Shown here one piece after another: positions 7,659-15,809 of a stretch of 43,731 bases of DNA (position 1 is the first letter of the stretch; every line of letters begins with the position of its first letter). The position numbers and the translations under genes are program-made. Origin of the DNA: Alphaproteobacteria bacterium (GTDB lineage Bacteria; Pseudomonadota; Alphaproteobacteria; Caulobacterales; Parvularculaceae); contig JAUHYK010000033.1 of assembly GCA_030426465.1 (NCBI GenBank), forward strand, positions 1-43,731. Direction: 5' to 3'. The notes below the pieces were generated by a model, which ran no database searches, had not been told where the DNA came from, and saw only the letters and a program-made list of their open reading frames with translations.

Positions 7659-8663
7659 ATGTCCGGGCGCCCCGAAACTGACGAGGTGGTTGCCTCCGCT
7701 GTTGGCCTCACGCCGGAACTCAGGCGCGCCCTGCCACCGTTTGGGGCCATTCGTGCATTTGAGGCTATTGGCACATATGGAGGTGTAAGGCGCGCAGCAG
7801 AAGCCTTGTCGCTGGATCATGCTGCAATTAGCCGCCAGCTAAGGGCCATGGAAGATTGGGCGGGGGTTGCGCTTGTTGATCGAACACCGGGCTCCGGCCG
7901 AAGGTTAACGCCCGAGGGGATCGTTTTTTACCGGCGTATCGCGAAGGCGCTCCATGAGATCGCGGCGGCCAGCTTAGAACTTACTTTTCAGGAAGACGCC
8001 GCCCAGCTTCGCATCTGGAGCTCTCCAGGCATTGCTTCGGAGTGGTTGACAGGAAATATGGGGGAATTTTCCGAACAGAACCCAGATGAACTGACAGAAT
8101 TGCAGCCAAGTGAAACTCCCCCGGATTTTTCGGCGCATCAAGCGGAAATCTATCTTCATTATGTTTCCGACCATCAGCGCAATCCCTGTGATGGGCCTGG
8201 TTTGCGGTCTATGGAAATCGCCCGCCCGCCTGTGCTTGCTGTGGCCACCCCAGAATTTGTGAGAAGTCACCCCCCGGTTCGGACGCCTGCCGATCTTTTC
8301 AAGCTGCCATTGTTGCATGAAACAGATGTCACCCAGTGGCAGCGATGGCTTAAGGAACATGGCGTCGAATTCAGCGAAACCATAGCCGGACCCAAGTTGT
8401 GGCAAGGTCACTTAACACTGGCGGCGGCGCGTCAATCGCAAGGCGTTGCGCTCGCAAATGCCTTGCTCGTGGGTAAGGATCTGGCTGAGAATACTCTTGT
8501 TAAAGTTGGTGATTGGGAACCAGTATATTTAGGCAGCTATTTTTTTACAGCGCGCAAGGAGCGCTGGAATGCGGATGTCATCAGAAAAACGAGAAGCTGG
8601 CTAAAAAGGAAAATTTCCTCAGAGCAATGGTTTGACGAGGCGGAAACGCCCGGTGATGTTTGA
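7659..8663 (+). CDS. LysR-family transcriptional regulator (GcvA-like)
   Basis: A 334-residue LysR protein. The N-terminal winged helix-turn-helix (about residues 24-85) has the family pattern LRRALPPFGAIRAFEAI, GGVRRAAEALSLDHAAISRQLRAME and LVDRT, followed by RRLTPEG. A periplasmic-binding-like effector domain runs from about residue 108 to 320. I start it at ATG 7659; a TTG at 7638 is in frame but less likely. It lies between the amine dehydrogenase operon and the ABC importer genes, all on one strand, and is the obvious candidate regulator for either. The effector is unknown. Confidence 0.85.
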   Translation: MSGRPETDEVVASAVGLTPELRRALPPFGAIRAFEAIGTYGGVRRAAEALSLDHAAISRQLRAMEDWAGVALVDRTPGSGRRLTPEGIVFYRRIAKALHEIAAASLELTFQEDAAQLRIWSSPGIASEWLTGNMGEFSEQNPDELTELQPSETPPDFSAHQAEIYLHYVSDHQRNPCDGPGLRSMEIARPPVLAVATPEFVRSHPPVRTPADLFKLPLLHETDVTQWQRWLKEHGVEFSETIAGPKLWQGHLTLAAARQSQGVALANALLVGKDLAENTLVKVGDWEPVYLGSYFFTARKERWNADVIRKTRSWLKRKISSEQWFDEAETPGDV

Positions 8664-8807
8664 TCACCGCAGCGTCCACTGTCGTCATCTTGTTCAATAC
8701 CCGATTATTTGTAAACGTCTGTTCAGCATAACCTACATTGGTCCATACCGGTCTCGTTGTTCCCCAGGAAGATTCGATGGCTTTGATTTTCGGCCGGGAG
8801 AACGGCA

Positions 8808-9629
8808 GTGCTCACACGTTGTAACACCCCGAGAATATCTAACCGGCTGAGCAATTCTCTCGGGTATGCGGGGGGGATAGCCGATCGCCGTCAAATTGTG
8901 AAATGGCTGGTTATCTCGGCGCTGGCGGGAGGTTGTGAAAGGCCGGGCGCCGACGATGGGGAAATCGTAATCGGGTCGTCGCCGACCGGAGTTCCGTTTA
9001 GCTTTGTCGACCCTTGGACAAATCAACTTACAGGCGCCATTGTCGATGTCGCGACCGCCGCAGCGCAAATGGCCGGCTTTCGCCCAGATCTCAAGATCAC
9101 GCCCTTCTCAGCGCTGATTCCCTCATTGTTGGCGGATAAAATAGACGTAATTGCTGCGGCAATGCTCCGTAATCCGGAGCGCGAAAAGATAGTTGCATTT
9201 ACTGATCCGGTTTTTGCATATGCCGGAGGGCTTGCCGTTCGCGCGGACAATGGAAATTCTTATCCTGACCTGCAAAGTCTGCGTGAAGTCCGCGTCGGCG
9301 CACAAGTTGGGACGCGGTTTCTCGATCAACTTAAAGAAGCTGGCGTTCGGCAAACGCCGACATATGAGAATCTCGGCGACCTCATGCGCGATTTAAAGCA
9401 TGGGAGAATTGAGGCTGTTTATGGCGACGCGCCAATCATGGCCTATCAATTGCGGGAGGGGCCGAAATTGCCGGTGAGGCTTGCTGAAGAATTTACGCCA
9501 CCCGTCGCGGAAGATGTCTGTTTGGTTTTGAGGAAAGAGAGTCCCTTGCTCCCAAAATTGAACGAAGCCATTGGAGCGCTTCATAAACGCGCAATTCCCG
9601 ACATCAAACAAAAATGGGGTCTGAAGTGA
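8808..9629 (+). CDS. ABC transporter substrate-binding protein, family 3 (polar amino acid/amine)
   Basis: A 273-residue family 3 solute-binding protein. After the leader (hydrophobic WLVISALAGGC, with a possible lipobox Cys) come the family strands IVIGSSPTGVPFSF, LTGAIVDVATAAAQMAG, ALIPSLLADKIDVIAA and VYGDAPIMAY. Most of these proteins bind amino acids or small amines. The given start is a GTG at 8808; a GTG at 8898 is also in frame and would give a very short lipoprotein signal. Its stop overlaps the permease start, so binding protein, permease and ATPase form one operon. Confidence 0.85.
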   Translation: MLTRCNTPRISNRLSNSLGYAGGIADRRQIVKWLVISALAGGCERPGADDGEIVIGSSPTGVPFSFVDPWTNQLTGAIVDVATAAAQMAGFRPDLKITPFSALIPSLLADKIDVIAAAMLRNPEREKIVAFTDPVFAYAGGLAVRADNGNSYPDLQSLREVRVGAQVGTRFLDQLKEAGVRQTPTYENLGDLMRDLKHGRIEAVYGDAPIMAYQLREGPKLPVRLAEEFTPPVAEDVCLVLRKESPLLPKLNEAIGALHKRAIPDIKQKWGLK

Positions 9630-10288
9630 CAGCATTCTCGGACTTCCTGCACGATACGATAATTTTTTTGCCCGTACTGCTTAAAGGTCTGGGCGTGACG
9701 ATCTTGCTGACGGGCTGTTCGCTCGTATTCAGTCTGGTTCTTGGCTTGGGCTGGGCGCTCATGACCTTATCCGGGAATGCTTGGTTGTCAGCGATTAGCA
9801 AGACAGTCGTCAATGTTATCCGCGGCATACCGATTATCGTACAATTGTTTTACGTATATTTTGTTCTGCCGGAAATCGGCGTGCAGTTAGCGCCTTTTGC
9901 GGCTGGGGCGTTCGGACTGGGTTTAGCCTACTCTGCCTATCAGGCGGAAAACTTTCGCGGCGGGTTTGAGGCTGTAGATCGGCAGCTGGTTGAGGCGGGA
10001 AGGTCGTTAGGCATGAGTGAGTCAACCATTTTTCGCCGAATTATATTTCCGCTGGGGCTCCGGACAGCGCTTCCTTCTTTTGGCAACACCACAGTGATGA
10101 TGCTCAAAGATTCTTCAATTGCATCGACTATCACGATCGCGGAGCTTACGCGGGCGGGACAGCTGCTGGCAATCGCCACATTTAAAAATGGGACAGTCTA
10201 TACGCTGATTGCACTTCTCTATCTGATGGCGAGCTTGCCCCTCGCTGCAGGCGTGCGCGCAATGGAAAGAAAGCTTTCTCGTAGATGA
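9626..10288 (+). CDS. ABC transporter permease, amino acid type (HisM/GlnP family)
   Basis: An inner-membrane permease of about 220 residues with hydrophobic segments near 15-45, 60-90 and 185-210. The cytoplasmic coupling loop carries the usual EAGRSLGMSE and IIFPLGLRTALP pattern of the HisM/GlnP class. I choose GTG 9626 because it overlaps the binding-protein stop as GTGA; an ATG at 9614 is also in frame. Only one permease gene is present, so the transporter probably uses a homodimer of it with the downstream ATPase. Confidence 0.88.
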   Translation: MTAFSDFLHDTIIFLPVLLKGLGVTILLTGCSLVFSLVLGLGWALMTLSGNAWLSAISKTVVNVIRGIPIIVQLFYVYFVLPEIGVQLAPFAAGAFGLGLAYSAYQAENFRGGFEAVDRQLVEAGRSLGMSESTIFRRIIFPLGLRTALPSFGNTTVMMLKDSSIASTITIAELTRAGQLLAIATFKNGTVYTLIALLYLMASLPLAAGVRAMERKLSRR

Positions 10289-11010
10289 TTACTTTAGAAA
10301 AAGTCGCCAAGTCCTTCGGAGACCTCCAGGTTCTGAAAGACATAAGCTTCACGGTTGCCCGCGGCGAAGTTGCGTGCTTAATCGGCCCGTCTGGATCAGG
10401 TAAATCCACAGCATTGCGATGCATCAACGGACTTGAGGTCTACGACGGAGGCGTCATTCAGGTCGATGGCCAACGCGTTGGCGCTGAGAATTTGCCATCC
10501 ATTCGTCGGCGCATTGCGATGGTTTTTCAGCGCTTCAATCTTTTCCCCCATCGCACAGTCATCGAGAATATTATAGAAGGCCCGGTTTTTTCTCTGGGAA
10601 AGCCGGTAGCGGAAGCGCGTGAAATGGGAATGGACTTGCTGGAAAAGGTCGAGATGGCTGATAAGGCGACCAGCTATCCCGCGGAGTTATCCGGTGGCCA
10701 GCAGCAGCGAGTTGGAATCGCCCGCGCGCTGGCAATGCAGCCGGAAGCAATTCTGTTTGACGAACCAACGTCTGCGCTTGACCCGGAGCGGGTGGGCGAA
10801 GTTCTGAATGTCATGCGGGAGCTTGCTTCGGATGGCATGACGATGATTGTCGTGACGCATGAAATGAGGTTTGCGAGAGACGTCGCCGATAAGGCGATTT
10901 TCATGGCGGATGGTTATGTGGTGGAAAGCGGGCCTGCGGTAGAGGTTCTAACACGTCCGCAGCAGGAGCGTACGCGTCAATTTCTGGATCGTATACTAGC
11001 ACTCGACTAA
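10285..11010 (+). CDS. ABC transporter ATP-binding protein, amino acid type (GlnQ-like)
   Basis: A 241-residue ATPase with all the nucleotide-binding motifs: Walker A GPSGSGKST (about 34-42), Q-loop MVFQRFNLFPH, signature LSGGQQQR, Walker B AILFDEPTSALD and the switch His in VVTHEM. The FNLFPH and PTSALDPE wording is typical of the polar amino acid uptake subfamily. Its ATG overlaps the permease stop by 4 bases. It completes the binding protein-permease-ATPase set. Confidence 0.93.
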   Translation: MITLEKVAKSFGDLQVLKDISFTVARGEVACLIGPSGSGKSTALRCINGLEVYDGGVIQVDGQRVGAENLPSIRRRIAMVFQRFNLFPHRTVIENIIEGPVFSLGKPVAEAREMGMDLLEKVEMADKATSYPAELSGGQQQRVGIARALAMQPEAILFDEPTSALDPERVGEVLNVMRELASDGMTMIVVTHEMRFARDVADKAIFMADGYVVESGPAVEVLTRPQQERTRQFLDRILALD

Positions 11011-11019
11011 GATACACGC

Positions 11020-11058
11020 CTGTCCGGTGACAAAATCCCACCAAGCGGACAGAATTTT
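11020..11058 (+). terminator. Possible weak terminator after the ABC transporter genes
   Basis: CTGTCCG (11020-11026) is repeated inverted as CGGACAG (11046-11052) with a 19-base loop, followed by AATTTTC. The stem begins 10 bases after the ATPase stop codon. The loop is long and the T-run short, so termination may be partial. Confidence 0.35.
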
Positions 11059-11116
11059 CAACTCTTAATATCGTTCGTATTCATGCACACTTCCGGGCCG
11101 ATGCAGAATCACGAGA

Positions 11117-11479
11117 ATGCTTATGAGCGTTATAAAATTTAGGCCTGACGAACAATTTGAATCGCTAGGACCTGGTTCGCCTCCGCCTGCGCCTGTTGGC
11201 GAGCTGCTTTCAAAAATCAGCTCTCACGCCTTCCCGTCAGAAACGGTTCCGCAAAACCGTTCGGGAGTATGGAGGTGCACCCCAGGGCGATGGCGCCGTC
11301 AGGTGAAGCAGGCGGAGTTCTGTTATTTTGTTTCAGGAACATGCGTATTCCAGCCTGACGAGGGAAAGCCCGTAAATATCTCTGCGGGCGACGCTATTTA
11401 CTTCCCGGCAAATACGGACGGCGTTTGGTCGATTGAAACCGAATGCCAAAAGATCTTTGTTATTTTCGATGAAGCTTGA
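11117..11479 (+). CDS. DUF861 (cupin_3) small cupin protein
   Basis: A 120-residue single-domain cupin. The second half has the family wording: GVWRCTPGRWRR, QAEFCYFVSGTCVF with the metal-side Glu, and GDAIYFPANTDGVWSIE. DUF861 cupins are related to (S)-ureidoglycine aminohydrolase and often lie beside amine or amino-acid oxidases. A second ATG at 11123 is equally possible. The gene ends 11 bases inside the next one, the DAO-type oxidase, so the two are likely made together. The function may be to handle an unstable imine or aldehyde product; this is inference. Confidence 0.8.
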   Translation: MLMSVIKFRPDEQFESLGPGSPPPAPVGELLSKISSHAFPSETVPQNRSGVWRCTPGRWRRQVKQAEFCYFVSGTCVFQPDEGKPVNISAGDAIYFPANTDGVWSIETECQKIFVIFDEA

Positions 11480-12908
11480 ATCGGCCAGCGCTTTTGAAGC
11501 GGATCGTGCAGCAGGCGCCGGCGAGAATTATCGTCAAGTCAGTTATTGGCTTGCTTCTTCGGGAGATGATCTCACGCCCAGGCAGTTTGTCGATAAAGAT
11601 TATACGGTGGATGTCGCCATTCTTGGCGGCGGGTTTTCCGGATTGTGGACCGCTTATTATCTCCTAGAGCTAGAACCGTCATTGAGCGTCGCTGTTGTTG
11701 AGAGAGAAATATGTGGCTTTGGCGCCTCTGGTCGAAATGGCGGCTGGTGCTCGCCGCGGCTTCCAATCGAAACTGCGGCGCTTGTGAAGCAGTGTGGCAT
11801 AGACGCGGCGCGGTCTGCGCTTTCCGCGCTCAAGGTTGCCGCTGATGATATTGGTCGGGTTTGTGAGCGGGAGTCGATTGATGCTGAATACAGAAAGACA
11901 GGGCTGCTCTCTTTGGCAAGATCGCCCTCTCAGCTTAAGAAGGCCGAGCAAGCCTATGATTGTCTCCGATCGCTTGGTCTTAATGACGATCTTGAGCTCT
12001 TGGGCAAAGAGGAAGCTGTCGCCTACGTAAACGCAACCAACATTTTTGGCGGTATGAGAACATCGTGGGGCGCCACGGTTCATCCGGGGAAACTGGTGCG
12101 CGGACTTGCGCGCGCCGTCGAGCGGAGAGGCGGCAAGATCTTTGAAGGAACTGATGTTCAAAGCTTAGACGCGGGTAGTAGTGCTGCGCTCCATACGCGC
12201 TATGGCGCAATACGGGCAAAGCGAGCAGTAGTGGTCGCCGGCGAGGCTTACTTGGCAGAGCGGCCAGAATTCTCGCGGAAGTTGCTTCCTATCTCGTCCA
12301 TGATTGTTTTGACCGAACCGCTTAGCGCCGAGCAATGGGCGTCTATTGGTTGGCGTGGCGGCGAAAGTCTTTGTTCCTATGTAAATGTAAAGAATTATCT
12401 CACGCGCACGAGTGATGGCAGAATTCTCTACGGTAGTCGTGGTGCGCCCTATCTATTTGGCTCAAAACTGTCTGAAGATGCGATAAGGGACCAGCGTATT
12501 TTCAGCTGGATGCGTGGATGTCTGAACGAGTGGTGGCCGCAGCTCGAGGATGTCGCCATTACCCATCAATGGGGAGGCTATCTAGGGGTGACGCGAAACT
12601 GGATGCCTATCGCAAGTTTTGATCGCACCGCTAAGATCGGACAGCTTTACGGATATGCGGGGCGCGGCGTGGCAACAAGCGCTTTCGCGGCGAACTTGTT
12701 GGCGCAACAGATTGCCAATCCAAACGCAAATACGATTAGCAATTATCCAGTATTTCAGCCAAAGCCTCAGAAATGGGAAATGGAGCCCTTTCGTTGGGCA
12801 GGAGTTCGTTACATCCAGAATGCCTACTTTCGAATTGATAAAGCTGATTCTAATGGGCTCCCCCAGCCCATTGATGCGCCGTTTGCGAAACGTCTCGGCG
12901 GAATATAG
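11469..12908 (+). CDS. FAD-dependent amine/amino acid oxidase, DAO family (PuuB-like)
   Basis: A 479-residue DAO-family flavoenzyme. It starts with a short tail containing YWLAS, then the FAD fold DVAILGGGFSGLWTAYYL (about 48-65) with an acidic end VVERE, then GFGASGRNGGWCS, the loop that holds the flavin in gamma-glutamylputrescine oxidase-like proteins. The C-terminal QLYGYAGRGVATSAFAANLLAQQI closes the flavin site. No export signal is visible, so it acts in the cytoplasm, unlike the periplasmic enzymes upstream. ATG 11469 overlaps the cupin stop; an ATG at 11433 is also in frame. It would oxidise the amine brought in by the ABC importer. Confidence 0.83.
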   Translation: MKLESASAFEADRAAGAGENYRQVSYWLASSGDDLTPRQFVDKDYTVDVAILGGGFSGLWTAYYLLELEPSLSVAVVEREICGFGASGRNGGWCSPRLPIETAALVKQCGIDAARSALSALKVAADDIGRVCERESIDAEYRKTGLLSLARSPSQLKKAEQAYDCLRSLGLNDDLELLGKEEAVAYVNATNIFGGMRTSWGATVHPGKLVRGLARAVERRGGKIFEGTDVQSLDAGSSAALHTRYGAIRAKRAVVVAGEAYLAERPEFSRKLLPISSMIVLTEPLSAEQWASIGWRGGESLCSYVNVKNYLTRTSDGRILYGSRGAPYLFGSKLSEDAIRDQRIFSWMRGCLNEWWPQLEDVAITHQWGGYLGVTRNWMPIASFDRTAKIGQLYGYAGRGVATSAFAANLLAQQIANPNANTISNYPVFQPKPQKWEMEPFRWAGVRYIQNAYFRIDKADSNGLPQPIDAPFAKRLGGI

Positions 12909-13285
12909 AGTCCGAAGTCGTTCGAGAGGCGCGCGCGCGTGCGCCTTAGTGCTTGCCAGAAAATGAAATGCGCATAGGTACAAAGAGCGGGAGTGCGCTA
13001 TCAGGAAGTTATGTTTTTGCGGCAGTATATCTTTATTTAACCTAGCAATAAATACTTTGCCGTCGGCAGACTGCTATTTCAGTGAACTTAGATTCAGTGA
13101 TGGCGACAACAGCCCAATTCAAGCTGCGCCAAATTGCCTGACCCAGAATTTTCTAATTAGTTTGACGGTGATGTTCCAACACCAACTGCGCTCCATTTAT
13201 TAACTTCCGCAGGCTGCCAGCTAGCAGCAGTATCCACTGACAATCATCGCAACGCGGTGGATATCTGCTACAATGAGGGGTCGAT
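12909..13285. other. Intergenic region upstream of the TonB receptor
   Basis: A 377-base gap with no supported gene. It has a GC-alternating hairpin at about 12927-12947 (AGGCGC/GCGCCT arms) without a T-run, a small GCTGC/GCAGC dyad near 13211-13226, and a GAGGGG ribosome binding site just before ATG 13286. No clear sigma-70 promoter was found. Confidence 0.3.
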
Positions 13286-15676
13286 ATGATAGGTAATCAA
13301 ACGCGTAAGAAAAAGCTGTTGCTTGTTGGGGCTTCGCTCTGCGCCATAGGCGTTTCTCAGTTCAATAGCTTTGCACTTGCCCAAGGAGCAAACACTGCTG
13401 CAAGCAGCGACGAAATTGTCGTGTCGGCAACGCGGCGCAGTGAGACGCTTGCGGAAGTTCCGCTGAGTGTTACGGCTTATACTCAAGAAAGCATGGATCG
13501 TAAGGGCATCGGAAGCGTGCTCGATATCGCCGCGCAAACGCCGGGTGTGGATATTCCCCCGGGTGAAAGATATCAGCGGATATCAATTCGCGGTATAGAT
13601 TCTAACTCTGGTGCGGCTACGACGGCGGTCTATATCGACGATATCCCAATCCAAGCGCGGAACGCGGCTATCAACTATGCCGGCAGTACGATCCCCTATA
13701 TTTTCGATCTTGAGCGTATTGAAGTCCTGAGGGGGCCTCAGGGGACTCTATTTGGCGCAAACGCGCAAGGCGGAGCGATCCGGTTTATTACGCCAGCGCC
13801 GAGTCTTACAGACTTTACTGGCTACGCGCGGGTGCAGGCTAACGTAGTCGATGGCGGCGGTACGGGGTTCGATGCCGGGTTGGCGATTGGTGGACCGATT
13901 GTTGAGGACAAGCTCGGTTTCCGTCTCAGTGGATACCGCCGGGAGACCGGTGGCTGGGTTAACCGTCAAAGCTGGCAAGATCCGCTGGATAAAGAGGAGG
14001 ACGCCAATACCGCTGAAGCGACAATTCTTCGGGCCGCGCTATTGTGGCAAGTAAACGATTGGCTCTCCGTCTCACCAAGCGCTTACTACCAATATAGTCG
14101 CGAAAACGATCGAGGTGGATCCCTGTTATATACTCGTTGCCCTAGCGCAACTCCTCTAGATCCCACGCTTGACCCGTGCCCTTTGGGGGCATCAGACCCT
14201 AATGATGGGGAGTTCCTGAATTATGCGTCGTTGGCGCAACCAAGCGAAGACAAGTTTGTTGTTCCTTCGCTCAAGTTTGTGGCAAGCGGCGCTGACATTG
14301 AGGTTACGTCCGTGACATCATATCTCTATAGAAAAGTGTCTCAGATCAATGATGCCACGCATAACAACGACAGAGTCTCTTTGGGCGCCGAGTGGTTATT
14401 CCCCATTGTGCCAGGCTGGGATAATGCAATCACTTGGCAAGAGCCTACGGCGACGCAGAAATTGTTCACACAAGAAATGCGCGTCGCCAATATTGATTCT
14501 GAAGCGCGTATTAAGTGGACTTTAGGCGCATATTTTTCGAATAGTAAACTTCATTCCGATACACCCATTGCATCGCCGCATTACCCAGATTCTTATTTTG
14601 CTGATAAAGGCGTGCCGTTGTCCAATCCCCAAGACATGGTCGACGGAATATACCGTTATTATGGTATAGAAGACACAAAAGAACAGTCGATTTCCTTTTT
14701 TGGCAATATTGATTTTGAAGTCATTGATGACCTGACGTTGAGTTTTGGCGCTCGTTATGGCTTCGAAAAACTCGATTACGATATTGTGGAGCGAGGCGTT
14801 TCCTATGCCGGCGGCATTGCGACGGCGCAGGGCAAGCTAAAGGAGAAACCGTTTACGCCACGAGTCGCTCTTTCCTGGCAGGCGACGCCGGACAACCTTT
14901 TCTATGCGTCTTATGCAAAGGGTTATCGGCCAGGAGGAACAAATAAAGCTGTGCCCGATCTTTGTGCCGCGGATTTGGCCGTTCTAGGAATTCCAGGCGG
15001 GGAGACATATAGCTCTGACACGACTGCAAGTTATGAGGTTGGCTGGAAAGCGCGCCCATTGGAAGGTTTATCCTTCCAGGCAAGCGCATTTCGCACGAAG
15101 TGGGATGACATTCAACAACGCTTCCGGCTCCCCTGCGCATTCAGCTTGGTTGCAAACACGGCCACTGCTGTAAGTAAAGGTGTTGATTTAAGCCTGTCTT
15201 ATCGCCCGGTTGAGCGTTTCGTCCTAACGGGGGCGGTAGGTTACACAGATGCTGAGTATACAGAGACCGTTATTGTCGGGACGGCCCCCATCGTCTCGGA
15301 AGGTGAAACGCTCGGCGCGTCTCCGCTCACACTGAACGTGGCTGCTGAATATTATTTTGATTTGTTAGGAGCCGAAGATGGCTTCTTGCGCCTTCAATAC
15401 AATCATCGGCAGGCAAATGATGGGCCTTATGCTTATCAAATCCCTGCTTCTTCGCTTTATGATCCAACGCGTTCTCCTGGAGCGGATCAAAAGCAACTTG
15501 ATATCCGGATCGGGTGGGATGTGACTAGTCAGTTAACATTAGAGGCAATTGCTGAGAATGTTTTGAACTATACTGATTTGCTCGGGGAGGAGCCTACTTA
15601 TATCGGAGGCCCTCTTTGGTTCGGATACACGCAGCGGCCGAGGATGTTCGCGCTCCAAGCATCTTTACGGTTTTGA
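13286..15676 (+). CDS. TonB-dependent outer membrane receptor
   Basis: A 796-residue receptor. It has a signal peptide (KKKLLLVGASLCAIG, cleavage near ALAQ), a TonB box and plug start (DEIVVSATRRSETLAEVPLS), the plug hallmarks ISIRGID and LERIEVLRGPQGTLFGANAQGGAI, then a 22-strand-type barrel ending in a C-terminal Phe (LQASLRF). Receptors of this FecA/FyuA-like group in alphaproteobacteria carry many substrates besides siderophores. It lies in the amine island between the DAO oxidase and an exported amidohydrolase, so I infer uptake of a nitrogen-containing compound too large for porins. Confidence 0.9.
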   Translation: MIGNQTRKKKLLLVGASLCAIGVSQFNSFALAQGANTAASSDEIVVSATRRSETLAEVPLSVTAYTQESMDRKGIGSVLDIAAQTPGVDIPPGERYQRISIRGIDSNSGAATTAVYIDDIPIQARNAAINYAGSTIPYIFDLERIEVLRGPQGTLFGANAQGGAIRFITPAPSLTDFTGYARVQANVVDGGGTGFDAGLAIGGPIVEDKLGFRLSGYRRETGGWVNRQSWQDPLDKEEDANTAEATILRAALLWQVNDWLSVSPSAYYQYSRENDRGGSLLYTRCPSATPLDPTLDPCPLGASDPNDGEFLNYASLAQPSEDKFVVPSLKFVASGADIEVTSVTSYLYRKVSQINDATHNNDRVSLGAEWLFPIVPGWDNAITWQEPTATQKLFTQEMRVANIDSEARIKWTLGAYFSNSKLHSDTPIASPHYPDSYFADKGVPLSNPQDMVDGIYRYYGIEDTKEQSISFFGNIDFEVIDDLTLSFGARYGFEKLDYDIVERGVSYAGGIATAQGKLKEKPFTPRVALSWQATPDNLFYASYAKGYRPGGTNKAVPDLCAADLAVLGIPGGETYSSDTTASYEVGWKARPLEGLSFQASAFRTKWDDIQQRFRLPCAFSLVANTATAVSKGVDLSLSYRPVERFVLTGAVGYTDAEYTETVIVGTAPIVSEGETLGASPLTLNVAAEYYFDLLGAEDGFLRLQYNHRQANDGPYAYQIPASSLYDPTRSPGADQKQLDIRIGWDVTSQLTLEAIAENVLNYTDLLGEEPTYIGGPLWFGYTQRPRMFALQASLRF

Positions 15677-15686
15677 TGCCAAATAT

Positions 15687-15727
15687 CGCCAACTCGGTGG
15701 AGCTAATTAGCGATCGTCGAGTTGGCG
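15687..15727 (+). other. Nested inverted repeats after the TonB receptor gene
   Basis: CGCCAACTCG (15687-15696) and CGAGTTGGCG (15718-15727) are perfect 10-base inverted arms. The 21-base loop contains the perfect palindrome GCTAATTAGC (15702-15711). It starts 10 bases after the receptor stop codon. With no T-run it is either a processing or Rho-type end signal, or a protein-binding operator for the amidohydrolase gene just downstream. Confidence 0.45.
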
Positions 15728-15809
15728 ACCAATGTTAAATGCTAATGTCATTGCGTGCTGTGCGGAATTATCCAGTCATGGCGTCGGCGCAAACAGGGAG
15801 ATGCTTGTA

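Noticed and set aside
12927-12947. GC-rich hairpin as a terminator for the DAO oxidase gene
   Set aside because: The arms are only 6 bases in an alternating GC run and no T-run follows.
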